This document shows positions 50,856 to 58,646 of a DNA stretch of 63,579 nucleotides, in pieces. Below the pieces are notes generated by a model. The model was not told where the DNA came from. It did not search any database and was given only the letters and a program-made list of their open reading frames with translations. Source of the DNA: CANHVK01 sp046304235 (GTDB lineage Bacteria; Bacteroidota; Bacteroidia; Flavobacteriales_D; Crocinitomicaceae); contig JBKCEW010000180.1 in the NCBI GenBank assembly GCA_046304235.1, forward strand, positions 1 to 63,579, written 5' to 3'. Both the position numbers and the translations under genes were made by a program. Every line of letters starts with the position of its first letter. The first letter of the stretch is position 1.

Positions 50856-51170
50856 ATGAATCACGTGAATTTAATCGGGAAAATTAGTTCGGCACCAAAG
50901 GTATTAGAACTTGAAAATGGTAGAAAAATAGCTCAGTTTTCACTATCAACCACTGAATTTTATTTGGATGGTGATGGAAATAAAAAAGAAAGAAAACACT
51001 GGCATCGAATTTCAGCTTGGGTTAGATGGGTGAGTGTACTTGAAAAATTCGGAGAAAAAGGGTTAAAACTTGCTATTGAAGGCAGATTGGTATCTCGCTT
51101 TTACAAAGGCAAAACAGGTGATCGAAGATTCGTCGTGGAAGTGGAAGTAAATGATTTAATCTTAATGTAA
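50856..51170 (+). CDS. Single-stranded DNA-binding protein, paralogue 2
   Basis: 104 residues, an OB fold of the SSB type: MNHVNLIGKISSAPKVLEL, KIAQFSLSTTEFYLD, KHWHRISAWVRWVSVLEKFG and KLAIEGRLVSRFYKGKTGD. It ends VNDLILM with no acidic tail. It is clearly related to paralogue 1 but more divergent, and lies one nucleotide before paralogue 3. Confidence 0.85.
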   Translation: MNHVNLIGKISSAPKVLELENGRKIAQFSLSTTEFYLDGDGNKKERKHWHRISAWVRWVSVLEKFGEKGLKLAIEGRLVSRFYKGKTGDRRFVVEVEVNDLILM

Positions 51171-51171
51171 T

Positions 51172-51459
51172 ATGGAAATGATAACTATTATTGGAAATAT
51201 GGGTGACTTTGCGAAAGTCACCCAATTCGAAAACGGAGCAAAAGTTGCACGATTTCAATTGGCTTCACATTTTGGAGAAGATACAACTTGGCACCGCATG
51301 TTTGCTTGGGGTACGGTGGCGCTTTTTATCGAAAAGTTTGGAAAAAAAGGTAAAAAAATGATAATTAAAGGAAGAAAAGTAGTTAGAACTTACCTTGACA
51401 GAGAAGGGGTTCAAAAACAAGTTGAGGAAATAGAAGTAAGAGAGATTGTTGGTCTGTAA
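51172..51459 (+). CDS. Single-stranded DNA-binding protein-like, paralogue 3
   Basis: 95 residues and the most diverged of the three. The OB-fold order is kept: MITIIGNMGDFAKVTQFENG, KVARFQLASHF, TTWHRMFAWGTVALFIEKFG and KKMIIKGRKVVRTYLDREG. The loop between the second and third strands is shortened and the C-terminus VREIVGL lacks an acidic tail. Its start is separated from paralogue 2 by one base, so it is probably co-translated. It converges on the photolyase gene with one base between stops. Confidence 0.78.
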   Translation: MEMITIIGNMGDFAKVTQFENGAKVARFQLASHFGEDTTWHRMFAWGTVALFIEKFGKKGKKMIIKGRKVVRTYLDREGVQKQVEEIEVREIVGL

Positions 51460-51460
51460 A

Positions 51461-52768
51461 CTAACTGTTGAGTGTTTCTTTGAATACGGCAATTGTTCTT
51501 TTGGTAACTCCCGAATGTTCTACGATTGGTTTTACATATTGAGCAGTTCCGTATTCTGGAACCCAACGTTTCACATAGATTAATTTTTTATCGAATTTAT
51601 CTAACTGCAACGCAGGATTAAATATTCGAAAATAGGGTGCAGCATCACATCCAGAACCAGCGGCCCATTGCCATCCTCCGGAATTACTTGCAAGTTCGAA
51701 GTCAAGCAATTTTTCTGCAAAATAAGTTGCTCCCCAACGCCAATCGATTAATAAATGTTTGGTCAGAAAACTCGCAACAACCATACGAACACGATTATGC
51801 ATATGACCTGTAGCGTTTAGCTCACGCATTCCTGCATCAACCATTGGATAACCTGTTTTTCCTTCACACCAAGTTTTAAAAAAATGTTCGTCGTTTTCCC
51901 ATGGAATATTATCATAAATGGGTCTAAATGAATTTTCTGCTGAATGCGGAAAATGATAAATGATCATTTGGTAAAAGTCTCTCCAAATTAGTTCATTTAA
52001 ATAGGTTTCGTTCGTGTTTTTAGCGTAAGTTGCTAACTCACGAATACTGATTGTACCAAATCGTAAATGTAAGCCCAATCTTGAAGTTCCATTGATTGCA
52101 GGAAAATCTCGTTGTTCGCTATATTTTTCTATAATTTGTTCTTGTACAGTATTTTTTGGAAATTCAACAGTTTCAATACCATCAAATCCCATTTCGTTTA
52201 ATGTAATAAGGGGTGTTTTATGATCAAACGGTTGTAAATTTGATACGTGATTTCGTGTATCAAAAGAAGCTAAATGTTGTGAAGTCAGGGTAGTTTTCCA
52301 TTTACGTGAATAGGGTGTAAACACTGTATATGGCTTTCCATCGTCTTTAACCACTTCGTTTTTTTCAAAAATTACATGGTCTTTTGAACCAATAAATTCG
52401 ATTGATAGCGCATTTAGTATCTCAAAAATTTCTGTATCACGTTGAATAGCTTGTGGTTCGTAATCTCTATTTGTAAAGACTTTTTGTACAGAAAACTCTT
52501 TAGCAATTTGAGGGATGAGTTCAATTGGATTTCCGTAATAGACTAACAAATCAGATCCAAAAGATTGGTATTCAGCTTTTATTTTTTCAATTTGTTGATG
52601 GATAAAAATAACGCGTTGATCTTCGGATTTTAGTTTTGAAAGTATGGTCGTATCAAAAATGAATATAGGAATGATTTTCTGTCCGGAAGTGAGTGCTTTG
52701 ATTAAACCGTGATTGTCGTTTATTCTTAAATCTCTTCGGTGCCAAAAAAGCGCTAATTTATTTTCCAT
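51461..52768 (-). CDS. phrB: Deoxyribodipyrimidine photolyase
   Basis: 435 residues. The N-terminal antenna domain is LFWHRRDLRINDNHGLIKAL. The C-terminal FAD domain contains RLGLHLRFGTISIREL, LIWRDFYQMI, TGHMHNRVRMVVASFLTKHL (about residues 320-339) and LIDWRWGATYFAEKLLDFELA. SNSGGWQWAAGSGCDAAPYF carries conserved tryptophans of the electron-transfer chain. The order fits a CPD photolyase of the microbial class I type rather than a cryptochrome. Light-driven repair of UV dimers. It is the last gene of the operon headed by the ECF sigma gene and overlaps the pterin-synthase-like gene by 11 nt. Confidence 0.93.
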   Translation of the reverse strand: MENKLALFWHRRDLRINDNHGLIKALTSGQKIIPIFIFDTTILSKLKSEDQRVIFIHQQIEKIKAEYQSFGSDLLVYYGNPIELIPQIAKEFSVQKVFTNRDYEPQAIQRDTEIFEILNALSIEFIGSKDHVIFEKNEVVKDDGKPYTVFTPYSRKWKTTLTSQHLASFDTRNHVSNLQPFDHKTPLITLNEMGFDGIETVEFPKNTVQEQIIEKYSEQRDFPAINGTSRLGLHLRFGTISIRELATYAKNTNETYLNELIWRDFYQMIIYHFPHSAENSFRPIYDNIPWENDEHFFKTWCEGKTGYPMVDAGMRELNATGHMHNRVRMVVASFLTKHLLIDWRWGATYFAEKLLDFELASNSGGWQWAAGSGCDAAPYFRIFNPALQLDKFDKKLIYVKRWVPEYGTAQYVKPIVEHSGVTKRTIAVFKETLNS

Positions 52769-53162
52769 TATAAAAAACGCTGTTTCGTTCTGTTTCCCAA
52801 AGGGTTAATTCAATCTCAAAGGAAGAGTCAAGTCTTTTTCTGATTTTATTCCAAATAACTACAGCAATGTTTTCAGCTGTTGGAATGATATTTTCAAAAT
52901 CAGGACAATCTAAATTTAGATTTTTATGATCAAAAGGTGTATGAACTTCTTCGTCAATGATGTCTGCAAGAATTTTCAGGTCAATGACATAACCAGTTTC
53001 AGGATCGATAGGACCATCAACACAAACTAGCAAAGCGTAATTATGACCATGATAGTTTAGGTTGTTACATTTACCAAATACAGCTTGATTTTTAGCATCG
53101 TCAAACTTAGGGTTAAAAAGACGGTGTGCTGCGTTAAATGTTTCTCTTCTACAAACTTTCAT
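52758..53162 (-). CDS. 6-pyruvoyl-tetrahydropterin synthase / QueD family protein
   Basis: 134 residues from the ATG at 53162 (MKVCRRETFNAAHRL); the frame extends 11 codons upstream into idi and is not used by family members. Zinc ligands: His13 in NAAHRL and the pair in YHGHNY. The catalytic Cys is in FGKCNNLNYHGHNY. TPFDHKNLNLD, NIAVVIW and LWETERNSVFY are also conserved. The family makes 6-pyruvoyl-tetrahydropterin or 6-carboxy-tetrahydropterin. The length and absence of queC/E neighbours favour a pterin role: synthesis of a reduced pterin, perhaps the photolyase antenna or a pterin cofactor (inferred). It overlaps both neighbours (14 nt with idi). Confidence 0.88.
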   Translation of the reverse strand: MKVCRRETFNAAHRLFNPKFDDAKNQAVFGKCNNLNYHGHNYALLVCVDGPIDPETGYVIDLKILADIIDEEVHTPFDHKNLNLDCPDFENIIPTAENIAVVIWNKIRKRLDSSFEIELTLWETERNSVFYNGK

Positions 53163-53682
53163 AATCGGGTAGTAATTTTTCGCCGTATTCGGCAATTATT
53201 TTTTTGAACCAAAAGGTGAAATCATTTGGTTTCTCTTCAATTTCCTTTTCTAAATTGGCCAATGTGATCCATCGGTAATCTTGAGCTTCATTTGGATTTG
53301 GTACAGGGTCTTCATCTGAAACACCAACCAATACGTGGTCGAGTTCGTGTTCATGAAGTTCGTTATCAAAACTAACTTGATAAATAAAATAAAATTTATC
53401 TGTCAAATTATCGGCGCGCATTCCCATTTCTTCTGCAAGTCTTCTTTCCGCAGCATCAATGTTTTTTTCATTGGGTCTTTGATGAGAACAACAGGTGTTT
53501 GTCCATAAATTAGCAGAATGATATTTATCAGCTGCCCTTTGATGTATTAATAATTCATTATTCGAATTGAAAATAAATACGGAAAAAGCACGATGTAATT
53601 TATTTAGTAAATGCGCTTCCATTTTAGGCATAGTACCCAAAACAGTATCTTTTTCATCTACCAAAATAACATGTTCTTCCAT
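53149..53682 (-). CDS. idi: Isopentenyl-diphosphate delta-isomerase, type I
   Basis: 177 residues from the ATG at 53682; a TTG three codons earlier is in frame but would overlap the crtB end further. Nudix-fold IPP isomerase: LHRAFSVFIFNSNNELLIHQR, the Cys-containing TNTCCSHQRPNE (catalytic Cys and metal His), AAERRLAEEMGMR, HELDHVLVG and the DYRWITLANLEKEI end. It supplies dimethylallyl diphosphate for carotenoid synthesis. The start overlaps the crtB stop by one base (TAATG), so translational coupling is likely. Confidence 0.93.
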   Translation of the reverse strand: MEEHVILVDEKDTVLGTMPKMEAHLLNKLHRAFSVFIFNSNNELLIHQRAADKYHSANLWTNTCCSHQRPNEKNIDAAERRLAEEMGMRADNLTDKFYFIYQVSFDNELHEHELDHVLVGVSDEDPVPNPNEAQDYRWITLANLEKEIEEKPNDFTFWFKKIIAEYGEKLLPDYESL

Positions 53683-54518
53683 TATATCCAATTCAAATTG
53701 TGTTTAATGTACGAATAAAACAATAAACTTAATTTTTTATTATTAGGAATTCTTACTCTTTCGTTTAAAATAGTTTTTGCGCTTTGCTTTTGGATTTTCA
53801 TGAAAAGATTGTGGTAATATACATAAGCAACATATACCCCAAATCTGGAAGAATTCGGTAATTTTTTAATTCCCTCTAAACCTAAATTAAAATCAATTTC
53901 GATGTCTTTTTCAATTTCTTTTTTTGTCTTGTCATTAAAAAAAGTCATATCCACATTTGGAAAATAAGACCTACCTAGTTCTTTATAATCCGCTTTTAAA
54001 TCACGAAGAAAGTTGATTTTTTGGAAAGCTGATCCCAATTTCATAGCGAAATGTTTTAAGCTTTCATACATTTTTTCATCTCCATTTACGAATACTTTTA
54101 AGCACATCAAACCTACTACTTCTGCAGAACCTAATATATATTCTTCGTATTTAGATTGATCGTAATGTTGCTTATTCAAGTCCATTTCCATACTATTCAA
54201 AAATGTATAGATCAGTTCATGTGGAATTTGATATTTATTTACCGTTTCTTGAAATGAATTTAAAATCGGATTCAAAGAAATTCCTTGTTCTATTGCTTCA
54301 AAAGTTTGTTTCTTGAAGTCTTCTAACAAATAATTTTTGTCAAAACCATGGAAACTATCTACGATTTCATCAGCAAAACGTACGAACCCATAAATAGCAT
54401 AAATTGGTTTGTGTATTTTCTTATGAAGAAAATGAATTCCCAAAGAAAATGAGGTACTATACCTTTTAGTGGTAATTTTGCTCATTTCGTAGGAAAGATT
54501 GTCAAAAATACTCTTCAT
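53682..54518 (-). CDS. crtB: Phytoene synthase
   Basis: 278 residues. All-helical squalene/phytoene synthase: KPIYAIYGFVRFADEIVDSF gives the first Asp-rich motif DEIVD, and NFLRDLKADYKELGRSYFP the second (DLKAD). GSAEVVGLMCLKVF lies between. It condenses two geranylgeranyl diphosphates head-to-head to phytoene. It lies 31 nt downstream of crtI and is coupled to idi. Confidence 0.94.
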   Translation of the reverse strand: MKSIFDNLSYEMSKITTKRYSTSFSLGIHFLHKKIHKPIYAIYGFVRFADEIVDSFHGFDKNYLLEDFKKQTFEAIEQGISLNPILNSFQETVNKYQIPHELIYTFLNSMEMDLNKQHYDQSKYEEYILGSAEVVGLMCLKVFVNGDEKMYESLKHFAMKLGSAFQKINFLRDLKADYKELGRSYFPNVDMTFFNDKTKKEIEKDIEIDFNLGLEGIKKLPNSSRFGVYVAYVYYHNLFMKIQKQSAKTILNERVRIPNNKKLSLLFYSYIKHNLNWI

Positions 54519-54549
54519 AGTGGTAGATTTAGTGGGTTAATTAAAGTTT

Positions 54550-56016
54550 TTAAAAATGTTTTATTACTTGTTTAGCAACCACTTCTCCAGAAATTATGGA
54601 TGGCGGAACTCCAGGTCCAGGAACGGTAAGCTGCCCTGTGTAAAACATATTTTTCAACTTTTTATTTTTAAGTGTAGGTTTTAAAATAGCTGTTTGTAAA
54701 AGTGTATTTGCTAAACCGTATGCATTGCCTTTGAATGCGTGGTAGTCATTTTTGAAATCACTAATACAATAACTCTTTTGGTAAATTATATCATTTTTGA
54801 TTGATACACCTGTATGTTTTTCAATTCGTTCAATCAACAGATTAAAATATTTATTTCGTATTGTTTCATCATCATTTATGTTAGATGCGATTGGAACTAG
54901 CATAAACAGATTCTCTTTTCCTTCAGGGGCTACAGAATCATCAGTTTTTGATGGACAACAAACATAGAACAGCGGATTTTCAGGCCAAGCAGGTTCTTTA
55001 TATATATTGTGAGCATGTTCACTAAAGTCAGCATCAAAAAATAAATTATGATGTTGAAGATTTTCAATTTTTTTATTTACGCCAACATAAAACAATAAAC
55101 TTGAAGGCGCCATCACTCTTTTGTCCCAATAGCTTTCAGTATAATTTGAGTGTTTTGAAACTAATTTTTGGTCCGTATGATTGTAATCTGCACCAGAAAT
55201 TAGAATATCAGTTTCAATTGATCTATGTTTAGTTTTTGTATGAGTTATCGAATTGTTTTTGTATTCAAAACCAATAACTTCTTCATCTGTAAGTATAGTA
55301 ACACCTAAATTTTTTGCAATTTTTTCAAAAGATTCTATGATTTTGTACATTCCTCCCATTGGATACCAAGTACCTAATTCAATATCAGCATAATTCATCA
55401 AAGAATATAAGGCTGGTGTTTCTTCTGGTGTAGCTCCAAGGAATAAAACAGGAAATTCTAAAAGAGAAATAATTTTTTCGTTCGAAAAGTACTTTCGTAT
55501 ATATTTAGCAAAAGAGGAAAATAAATGTAATTTGAACATCCCAGATATGATTCTTCCGTCTATAAATTCAGCCCATGACAAACTTGGTTTATGAACAAGA
55601 TCGTTCATTCCAACTTCGTATTTATATTTAGCCTCTTTTAAAAACTGATCTAGGTGTTTGCTACTTCCTGGTTCTAATTTTTCAAACCATTTTTTATAAG
55701 TTTCTAAATCAGCAGGAACATCATCAAATGAATTGTCATTCCAAAAAACGCGATAGGAAGGATCTAATCTTTTTAATTCGTAGAAGTCATCAGTTGTATA
55801 TCCAAATTGATTGTAAAAACGTTCAAACACATCTGGCATCCAATACCAGCTTGGTCCCATATCGAAAACAAAACCATCAGATTCAAATTGACGTGCTCGT
55901 CCACCAATCGTTTTGTTTTTCTCAAGGATAGTAACCTGATAACCGTCTTTTGCTAAAAAGCAAGCAGTTGAGAGGCTTGATATCCCTGCACCAATTATGG
56001 TAACGTTTTTTTTCAT
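54550..56016 (-). CDS. crtI: Phytoene desaturase (CrtI type)
   Basis: 488 residues. N-terminal FAD-binding Rossmann motif IIGAGISSLSTACFLAKDGY followed by VTILEKN and GGRARQFESDGFVFDMGPSWYWMP. The C-terminal GQLTVPGPGVPPSIISGEVV is the diagnostic bacterial CrtI signature. It introduces double bonds into phytoene to give lycopene or neurosporene at the membrane. It starts 6 nt after the ECF sigma stop. Confidence 0.95.
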   Translation of the reverse strand: MKKNVTIIGAGISSLSTACFLAKDGYQVTILEKNKTIGGRARQFESDGFVFDMGPSWYWMPDVFERFYNQFGYTTDDFYELKRLDPSYRVFWNDNSFDDVPADLETYKKWFEKLEPGSSKHLDQFLKEAKYKYEVGMNDLVHKPSLSWAEFIDGRIISGMFKLHLFSSFAKYIRKYFSNEKIISLLEFPVLFLGATPEETPALYSLMNYADIELGTWYPMGGMYKIIESFEKIAKNLGVTILTDEEVIGFEYKNNSITHTKTKHRSIETDILISGADYNHTDQKLVSKHSNYTESYWDKRVMAPSSLLFYVGVNKKIENLQHHNLFFDADFSEHAHNIYKEPAWPENPLFYVCCPSKTDDSVAPEGKENLFMLVPIASNINDDETIRNKYFNLLIERIEKHTGVSIKNDIIYQKSYCISDFKNDYHAFKGNAYGLANTLLQTAILKPTLKNKKLKNMFYTGQLTVPGPGVPPSIISGEVVAKQVIKHF

Positions 56017-56022
56017 AATAAA

Positions 56023-56532
56023 TTATATTGCTGATTCGTATTCAGGTAGTTTTTCCATTAACTTTTTTCTAGCAATGAAAATTCTACTTTTAACAGTTCC
56101 AATTGGAATATCAAGTGTATCAGAGATTTCTTTGTATTTAAATCCTTGATGATGCATCATAAATGGCTTTTTATATTCATCATTAAGCGCATTTATTTGT
56201 GCATTAATTTCTTTATCGTATATGTAATTATTCGGTGTATCGTAATTTGCAACCGAGTTTGCTAGTAAATATAAGTCTTTACTGTAATCAAACAAAGTTT
56301 TTGACTTACTATTTCTTCTGTACTGATTAATAAATACATTTCGCATGATTGTAAACACCCAAGCTTTGAAATTAGTCTGAGGCTTATAGTAGTCTCTATA
56401 TACTAATGCCTTTAACATGGTTTCTTGTGTTAAATCGCGTGCATCTTCTTCACTTCTTGTGAAGCTTTTTGCAAATGAGATAAGTTTTGCTTCAAGACTT
56501 ATCAAGGAATCGTTAAACTCAATAGTTGACAT
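56023..56532 (-). CDS. ECF-family RNA polymerase sigma factor
   Basis: 169 residues. Region 2 (about 15-80) has EEDARDLTQETMLKALVYRD and NFKAWVFTIMRNVFINQYRR. Region 4 (about 110-160) has LNDEYKKPFMMHHQGFKYKEI and DIPIGTVKSRIFIARKKLM, the sigma-70 helix-turn-helix. There is no fused sensory domain and no anti-sigma gene next to it. It is the first gene of the carotenoid-photolyase operon and probably controls its own promoter, which contains several GTTTAA(T/C)-type elements. A light- or UV-stress role is inferred from the operon. Confidence 0.92.
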   Translation of the reverse strand: MSTIEFNDSLISLEAKLISFAKSFTRSEEDARDLTQETMLKALVYRDYYKPQTNFKAWVFTIMRNVFINQYRRNSKSKTLFDYSKDLYLLANSVANYDTPNNYIYDKEINAQINALNDEYKKPFMMHHQGFKYKEISDTLDIPIGTVKSRIFIARKKLMEKLPEYESAI

Positions 56533-56685
56533 AACCTTTTGTGTTTTGTTTAATGAATTTAGTTAAACATTAAACATTTTTGTTTAACAAAGGAATGAAA
56601 ACATTAAACAAAAAACAAATTTAAAAAGAGTTTTTTTCTTTTTTTTTAAAGTTTTTTCACAAAATTTTTAAAGTAGTTTAACTAA
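56533..56685. promoter_or_regulatory. Upstream region of the sigma/carotenoid operon with repeated elements
   Basis: ACATTAAACA occurs twice on the plus strand (56567-56576 and 56601-56610), and GTTAAAC (56562-56568) and GTTTAAC (56582-56588) form an inverted pair with a 13-nt spacer. All lie within 80 nt upstream of the ECF sigma start. They look like operator or sigma-recognition elements; the protein is unknown. Confidence 0.5.
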
Positions 56686-57771
56686 TTACCTGATAGTAAT
56701 TCCTTTACTTGAAACGAGTTTCTCTTCTTTATCTTTGGATAGGTCAAGAGTAAATGAAAATGTACAACCAATTCCAATCGTGCTTCTTACTTGAATAGAA
56801 TGATTGTGAGTTTCTATTATATGTTTCACAATGGCCAAGCCAAGGCCAGAACCTCCCTCGTTTCTAGCACGACTTTTTTCTACTCTGTAAAAACGTTCGA
56901 ATAAGCGTGGTAGATCTTTTTTATCGATTCCGGGTCCATTATCAGAAACTTCAATAAGGAGAACATTGTTCATTTCATGAAAACGAATTATGGTTTCCCC
57001 ATTTTCATTACCATAGTTTATCGAATTACTGATTAGATTAGTAAATACTTGAGAAATTCTAGACCGATCGGCATATACAAAAATCGAAGGGTAAGTTTTG
57101 GAAATAGCAAGGTTTATATTTTTTTCACTTGCTTTAAGTTCAAGGGTTTCAAATATTTCATTGACTAGTTGAATAATATCGAAATTGGTAAAATCCATTT
57201 GAAGAGAGTTTACCTCAAGTTTGTTTATTTGATCGAGATCTTCTATCAAGTTAACCATACGATCAACAGAAATAGAAGCTCTTTCAAGAAACATACGATT
57301 TACATTTTCATCTTCTAAACCGCCTTCGAGTAATGTTAAAATGTATCCTTGAATTGAAAAAAGAGGAGTTTTTAGTTCGTGTGCTAAATTTCCTAAAAAT
57401 TCTTTTCTAAATTCTTCTTGTTCTTTTAAGGATGAAATTTCTTTTTTACTTTCTTCTGCAAATATTTGTGTCGCCTTCTCTGCAGCAGTAAAAACGTCAT
57501 CGGTTATTTTAATTGAAAATTTGTCGTTTGGTTTAGTCTTCTCTTTTTGTATAGAACGATATAAAACTTTCAGTTTTTCGTTAATGTATTTTACGACAAA
57601 ATTGTGAAATATAAAATAGGAAACTGTAAAGGTTATGATTGGGGTAATTATAAATAACCAAAATGAGAGTTCTGAAAAAGTAAGATGGACAAATACTAAT
57701 GTTATGAGAGAAGTAGCAGCAATAATACTACTTCCTGTATAAACAAAATAAATGGGTTTTTTATTTTTCAC
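56686..57771 (-). CDS. Sensor histidine kinase, PhoR-like
   Basis: 361 residues. Two transmembrane segments (about 10-32 and 36-57) are separated by only a few residues, so there is no large sensor domain outside the membrane. A short linker, HisKA with His131 in LAHELKTPLFSIQGY, then HATPase_c with NLISNSINYGNE (N box), VSDNGPGIDKKDLPRLFERFYR (G1/F box) and GGSGLGLAIVK (G2 box). It would phosphorylate the coupled regulator, whose gene overlaps it by 11 nt. PhoR-like in lay-out; the signal is not known. Confidence 0.92.
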   Translation of the reverse strand: MKNKKPIYFVYTGSSIIAATSLITLVFVHLTFSELSFWLFIITPIITFTVSYFIFHNFVVKYINEKLKVLYRSIQKEKTKPNDKFSIKITDDVFTAAEKATQIFAEESKKEISSLKEQEEFRKEFLGNLAHELKTPLFSIQGYILTLLEGGLEDENVNRMFLERASISVDRMVNLIEDLDQINKLEVNSLQMDFTNFDIIQLVNEIFETLELKASEKNINLAISKTYPSIFVYADRSRISQVFTNLISNSINYGNENGETIIRFHEMNNVLLIEVSDNGPGIDKKDLPRLFERFYRVEKSRARNEGGSGLGLAIVKHIIETHNHSIQVRSTIGIGCTFSFTLDLSKDKEEKLVSSKGITIR

Positions 57772-58471
57772 TATCTACAAATGTATAACCGACACCTTTA
57801 ATAGTGCGAATATAATCATCTCCTAGTTTTTCTCGTAATTTTCTTATATGAACATCAATTGTTCTTTCACCCACTATCGTTTCATTTCCCCAAACGTTAG
57901 TCAAAATCTCATCTCTTGTGAATACTTTTTGAGGTTTACTTAAAAGAAGTTCTAATAACTCAAATTCTTTCTTAGGAAGCTGAATTTCTTTGTCTTGAGA
58001 AATAACTACATATTTATCTCTATCAACTTTTATATTACCAACTTCAGTGATTTTTGGTAATCTAACAGGTTTGATAATTCTTCTTAATAGTGCTTCCACT
58101 TTACTAACCAAAAGTCTTGGTCTGATTGGTTTTGCAATATAGTCGTCTGCACCAGCTTCAAATCCAGCTACTTGTGAATAGTCTTCATTTCTAGATGTCA
58201 AGAAAGCAATTACTGGTTGTGGGAAAAGATTTAACTTGCGAATTGCATAACATGCCTCAATTCCATCCATGATAGGCATCATTACATCCATAATGATTAA
58301 TGATGGTCTAACAGATTGAAAAATTTCTACAGCTTGTTGACCATTCTTAGCAGTATGGATTTTATATCCCTCACGTTCAAGATTATATTTTAAAAATTCA
58401 AGGATGTCTTGTTCGTCATCTACCAATAAAATATGTATATTACTTTTGTCTTTGTTTGTCAATGTTTCCAT
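57761..58471 (-). CDS. OmpR/PhoB-family response regulator
   Basis: 236 residues from the ATG at 58471 (METLTNKDKSNIHILLVDDEQ); the in-frame TTG at 58492 is less likely. Receiver domain: LLVDDEQD, phospho-acceptor Asp62 (LIIMDVMMPIMDG), Thr in FLTSRNED, Lys in IAKPIRPR. The winged helix has FELLELLLSKPQKVFTRD and VGERTIDVHIRKLREKLG, ending GVGYTFVDSEK. It is a close paralogue of the orphan regulator at 13789-14457. It forms a cognate pair with the overlapping kinase gene. It is divergent in position from nothing else in the operon, as clpX lies upstream on the same strand. Confidence 0.94.
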   Translation of the reverse strand: METLTNKDKSNIHILLVDDEQDILEFLKYNLEREGYKIHTAKNGQQAVEIFQSVRPSLIIMDVMMPIMDGIEACYAIRKLNLFPQPVIAFLTSRNEDYSQVAGFEAGADDYIAKPIRPRLLVSKVEALLRRIIKPVRLPKITEVGNIKVDRDKYVVISQDKEIQLPKKEFELLELLLSKPQKVFTRDEILTNVWGNETIVGERTIDVHIRKLREKLGDDYIRTIKGVGYTFVDSEK

Positions 58472-58597
58472 AGAATTTTTTTTACAGAGCAAAAGTATGA
58501 GAGTACTATTCTATTCTCTTTAGTTTAAATTTATCTTTGTGTTAATCTATTTAAGGCAATGTTACGGATATATTAATATTTTTAGTAATCAAAAAGA

Positions 58598-58623
58598 AAG
58601 GCTGCTTAAATCAAAGCAGCCTT
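58598..58623 (-). terminator. Terminator of clpP-clpX
   Basis: Perfect 10-bp stem AAGGCTGCTT (58598-58607) / AAGCAGCCTT (58614-58623) with a short loop. On the minus strand it is followed by TTTCTTTTTG. It lies 24 nt beyond the downstream TAA at 58647, not beyond the TGA at 58725, which supports the longer clpX frame as the ancestral one. Confidence 0.9.
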
Positions 58624-58646
58624 AACAAATTAACATGTAAATTTTG

